From Reyranella massiliensis 521 (GTDB taxonomy: Bacteria > Pseudomonadota > Alphaproteobacteria > Reyranellales > Reyranellaceae): 64,000 bases of DNA. Positions 62,610 through 64,000 of this stretch are shown here, in pieces. The stretch lies in the NCBI RefSeq assembly GCF_000312425.1, contig NZ_HE997181.1, positions 4,883,788 to 4,947,787 on the forward strand, in the 5' to 3' direction. Both the position numbers and the translations under genes were made by a program. Position 1 is the stretch's first letter; each line of letters starts with the position of its first letter. Under the pieces are notes generated by a model, which worked only from the letters and a program-made list of their open reading frames with translations, made no database searches and was not told the DNA's origin.

Positions 62610-63626
62610 ATGTTCGAGACCACTCTTGCCGGCAGCCTGCCCAAGCCGGCCTGGCTCGCCACGCCGAACGTGCTGTGGGCACCTTGGACTCTCTCCGGTG
62701 CACCGCTCTTCGAAGCGAAGGACGACGCGACGTTCCTCGCGATCCGCCGCCAGGAAGAAGCCGGGCTCGACATCGTGAGCGACGGCGAGCAGGCGCGGCA
62801 GCATTTCGTGCACGGCTTCCTGGCCGAGGTCGACGGCGTCGACTTCGGCAAGAAGGTCCGCATGGGCATCCGCAACAATCGCTACGATGCCGATTGCCCG
62901 ACCGTGACGGCACCGCTCAAGCGTCGCCGGTTCGTGCACGAGCGCGAGGCGCGCGTCGCCCGCGCCGCGACGTCGCGCAAGCTCAAGTTCACCCTGCCCG
63001 GCCCGATGACGCTGATCGACACGCTGGCCGACGGTTACTACGGCGACCGCGTGAAGATGGCCTTCGCCTTCGCCGAACTGCTGAATCAGGAAGCGAAGGA
63101 GCTGGAGAATATCGGCGTCGACGTCATTCAGTTCGACGAGCCCGCTTTCAACGTCTACCTGAAGGAGACTGTGGACTGGGGTGTGCCGGCGCTCGAGAAG
63201 GCGGCCGAGGGCCTGAAATGCACCACCGCCGTCCACATCTGCTACGGCTACGGCATCGAAGCCAACATCAAGTGGAAGGAAACGCTGGGCGAAAGCTGGC
63301 GTCAGTACGAAGAGACCTTCCCGGCTCTGGACCGCAGCTCGATCCAGCAGGTGTCGCTGGAGTGCCGCGAGAGCCACGTGCCGCCGGAACTGATGAAGCT
63401 GCTCAAGACCAAAACGGTTCTGGTCGGCGCCATCGATGTCGCCTCGGAGACAGTCGAGACGCCCGAGCAGGTCGCCGAAACGCTGAAGCTCGCGACGAAG
63501 TTCGTCGATCCCGAACGCATCCAGGCCTGCACCAACTGCGGCATGGCGCCGATGACGCTGGGCGTCGCCTACGGCAAGCTGCGCGCCCTCGCCGAAGGCG
63601 CTGCGCTGGCGCGAAAGGCTTTCTAG
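62610..63626 (+). CDS. Core-MetE-type methyltransferase
   Basis: This 338-residue protein corresponds to the C-terminal catalytic half of MetE, without the N-terminal domain. Zinc-ligand candidates are in TAVHICYGYG (His, Cys) and ACTNCGM (Cys), and FDEPAFN and LPGPMTLIDTLAD match the family. Such core-MetE proteins in alphaproteobacteria and archaea methylate homocysteine or other thiols, possibly using methylcobalamin or a methylated corrinoid as donor. It starts directly after the hemY stop, in what may be an extension of that operon. A convergent mutS follows with no gap. Confidence 0.82.
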   Translation: MFETTLAGSLPKPAWLATPNVLWAPWTLSGAPLFEAKDDATFLAIRRQEEAGLDIVSDGEQARQHFVHGFLAEVDGVDFGKKVRMGIRNNRYDADCPTVTAPLKRRRFVHEREARVARAATSRKLKFTLPGPMTLIDTLADGYYGDRVKMAFAFAELLNQEAKELENIGVDVIQFDEPAFNVYLKETVDWGVPALEKAAEGLKCTTAVHICYGYGIEANIKWKETLGESWRQYEETFPALDRSSIQQVSLECRESHVPPELMKLLKTKTVLVGAIDVASETVETPEQVAETLKLATKFVDPERIQACTNCGMAPMTLGVAYGKLRALAEGAALARKAF

Positions 63627-64000
63627 CTAAGGCGTCCGCGGAAGCCGCTGGCGGAGCGCATAGAGCACGTCCAGCGCCTCGCGCGGCGACAGCTCGTCGG
63701 GATTGACCTCGGCCAGCGCCTTCTCGACTTCGGATTCCTTCGTCTTGCCCGAACCACTGGCTGGCCGGGCCGGAGCAGCGGCAAACAGCGGCAGGTCGTC
63801 GGCAAGCTTGGTCACCGCGCCCGACTGCTCGCCCTTCTCCAGCACCGCCAGCACTTCCTCGGCCCGCGTGACGACAGCCGCCGGCAAGCCCGCGAGCTGG
63901 GCGACATGGATGCCATAGGAGCGGTCGGCGGCACCCGGCGCCACTTCGTGCAGGAACACGACTTCGTTCTGCCACTCCTTCACACGCATCGTGTAGGGCG
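63627..64000 (-). CDS. mutS: DNA mismatch repair protein MutS (3' end, truncated by window edge)
   Basis: The 3' part of mutS (about 124 residues) is visible. It has the MutS C-terminal ATPase-domain tail MRVKEW, then VVFLHEVAPGAADRSYGIHVAQLAGLP and RAEEVLAVLE. A low-complexity linker and the ELSPREALDVLYALRQRL dimerisation end follow. The reading frame continues past the window end, so the N-terminal domains are not seen. MutS recognises mismatches in newly made DNA. It converges with the core-MetE gene. Confidence 0.95.
   Translation of the reverse strand, partial: PYTMRVKEWQNEVVFLHEVAPGAADRSYGIHVAQLAGLPAAVVTRAEEVLAVLEKGEQSGAVTKLADDLPLFAAAPARPASGSGKTKESEVEKALAEVNPDELSPREALDVLYALRQRLPRTP

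Noticed and set aside
1..64000. CRISPR arrays, insertion sequences, prophage genes
   Set aside because: No regularly spaced direct repeats, transposases, integrases or phage structural genes were seen.

Overview
The window is high-GC, densely packed chromosomal DNA from an alphaproteobacterium. This is shown by an Irr-type Fur regulator beside fabA-fabB-fabI, a HemD/Mic60-like/HemY block, Tat-exported oxidoreductase- and hydrolase-like proteins, and the alphaproteobacterial rimP-nusA-rnpM-infB-rbfA / truB-rpsO-pnp neighbourhood. A Rhodospirillales or Hyphomicrobiales lineage (for example Reyranella-like) is my guess and is not proven by the sequence. I see no tRNA, rRNA, CRISPR array, insertion sequence or prophage.

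Layout. 1-1.6 kb: two TonB-like C-terminal-domain proteins, the first cut by the window edge. 1.6-4.6 kb (minus): irr, then rubrerythrin, a GlpC/heterodisulfide-reductase-like Fe-S protein and a DUF3501 protein. The rubrerythrin promoter carries a near-ideal Irr box, and an intrinsic terminator follows the rubrerythrin gene. 4.8-7.5 kb (plus): fabA-fabB-fabI, the anaerobic-type unsaturated fatty acid branch plus enoyl reductase. 7.5-20.4 kb (minus): the transcription/translation/RNA-decay cluster trmB, rimP, nusA, rnpM(ylxR), infB, rbfA, truB, rpsO, pnp. A plus-strand fused membrane/spermidine-synthase-like gene interrupts it between rbfA and truB. Its intergenic regions hold several strong RNA hairpins.

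20.4-25.9 kb: a ThDP-dependent acetolactate-synthase-like enzyme, an orphan small acidic protein, an M20 amidohydrolase, and hisA-hisF-hisE. 25.9-30.6 kb (minus): a four-gene cassette of a Tat-exported seven-bladed beta-propeller protein (possibly NosZ-propeller-like), an FtsX/MacB-type permease, its ATPase and a single-pass coiled-coil protein. This is the best candidate here for an uncharacterised system. 30.7-34.2 kb: a membrane protein with a degenerate J domain, a small hypothetical, a HIT hydrolase, an exported alpha/beta hydrolase and a TauD-type dioxygenase. 34.3-36 kb: a trypsin-fold (Nal1-like) protease followed by a stand-alone copy of its N-terminal domain, a second candidate novel module. 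36.4-39.5 kb: a YifB/ComM AAA ATPase and an acyl-CoA dehydrogenase.

39.5-50.4 kb (minus): one long operon of a feruloyl-CoA-synthetase-like ligase, dppB- and dppC-type permeases, three tandem paralogous solute-binding proteins, and dppD- and dppF-type ATPases. This suggests coupled uptake and CoA activation of an organic acid. 50.5-58.7 kb: an SGNH-like membrane hydrolase, a class III CoA-transferase, a frameshifted Tat-dependent amidohydrolase, argC, an ATC-hydrolase-family protein and a Tat-exported esterase. 58.7-64 kb: ogt, a hemD-mic60 in-frame fusion, hemY, a core-MetE methyltransferase and the 3' end of mutS.

Because of the high GC, nearly every real gene carries long antisense open frames. 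These were excluded. Where an open frame extended implausibly upstream, the start was moved to a codon with a ribosome binding site or a family-typical N-terminus.
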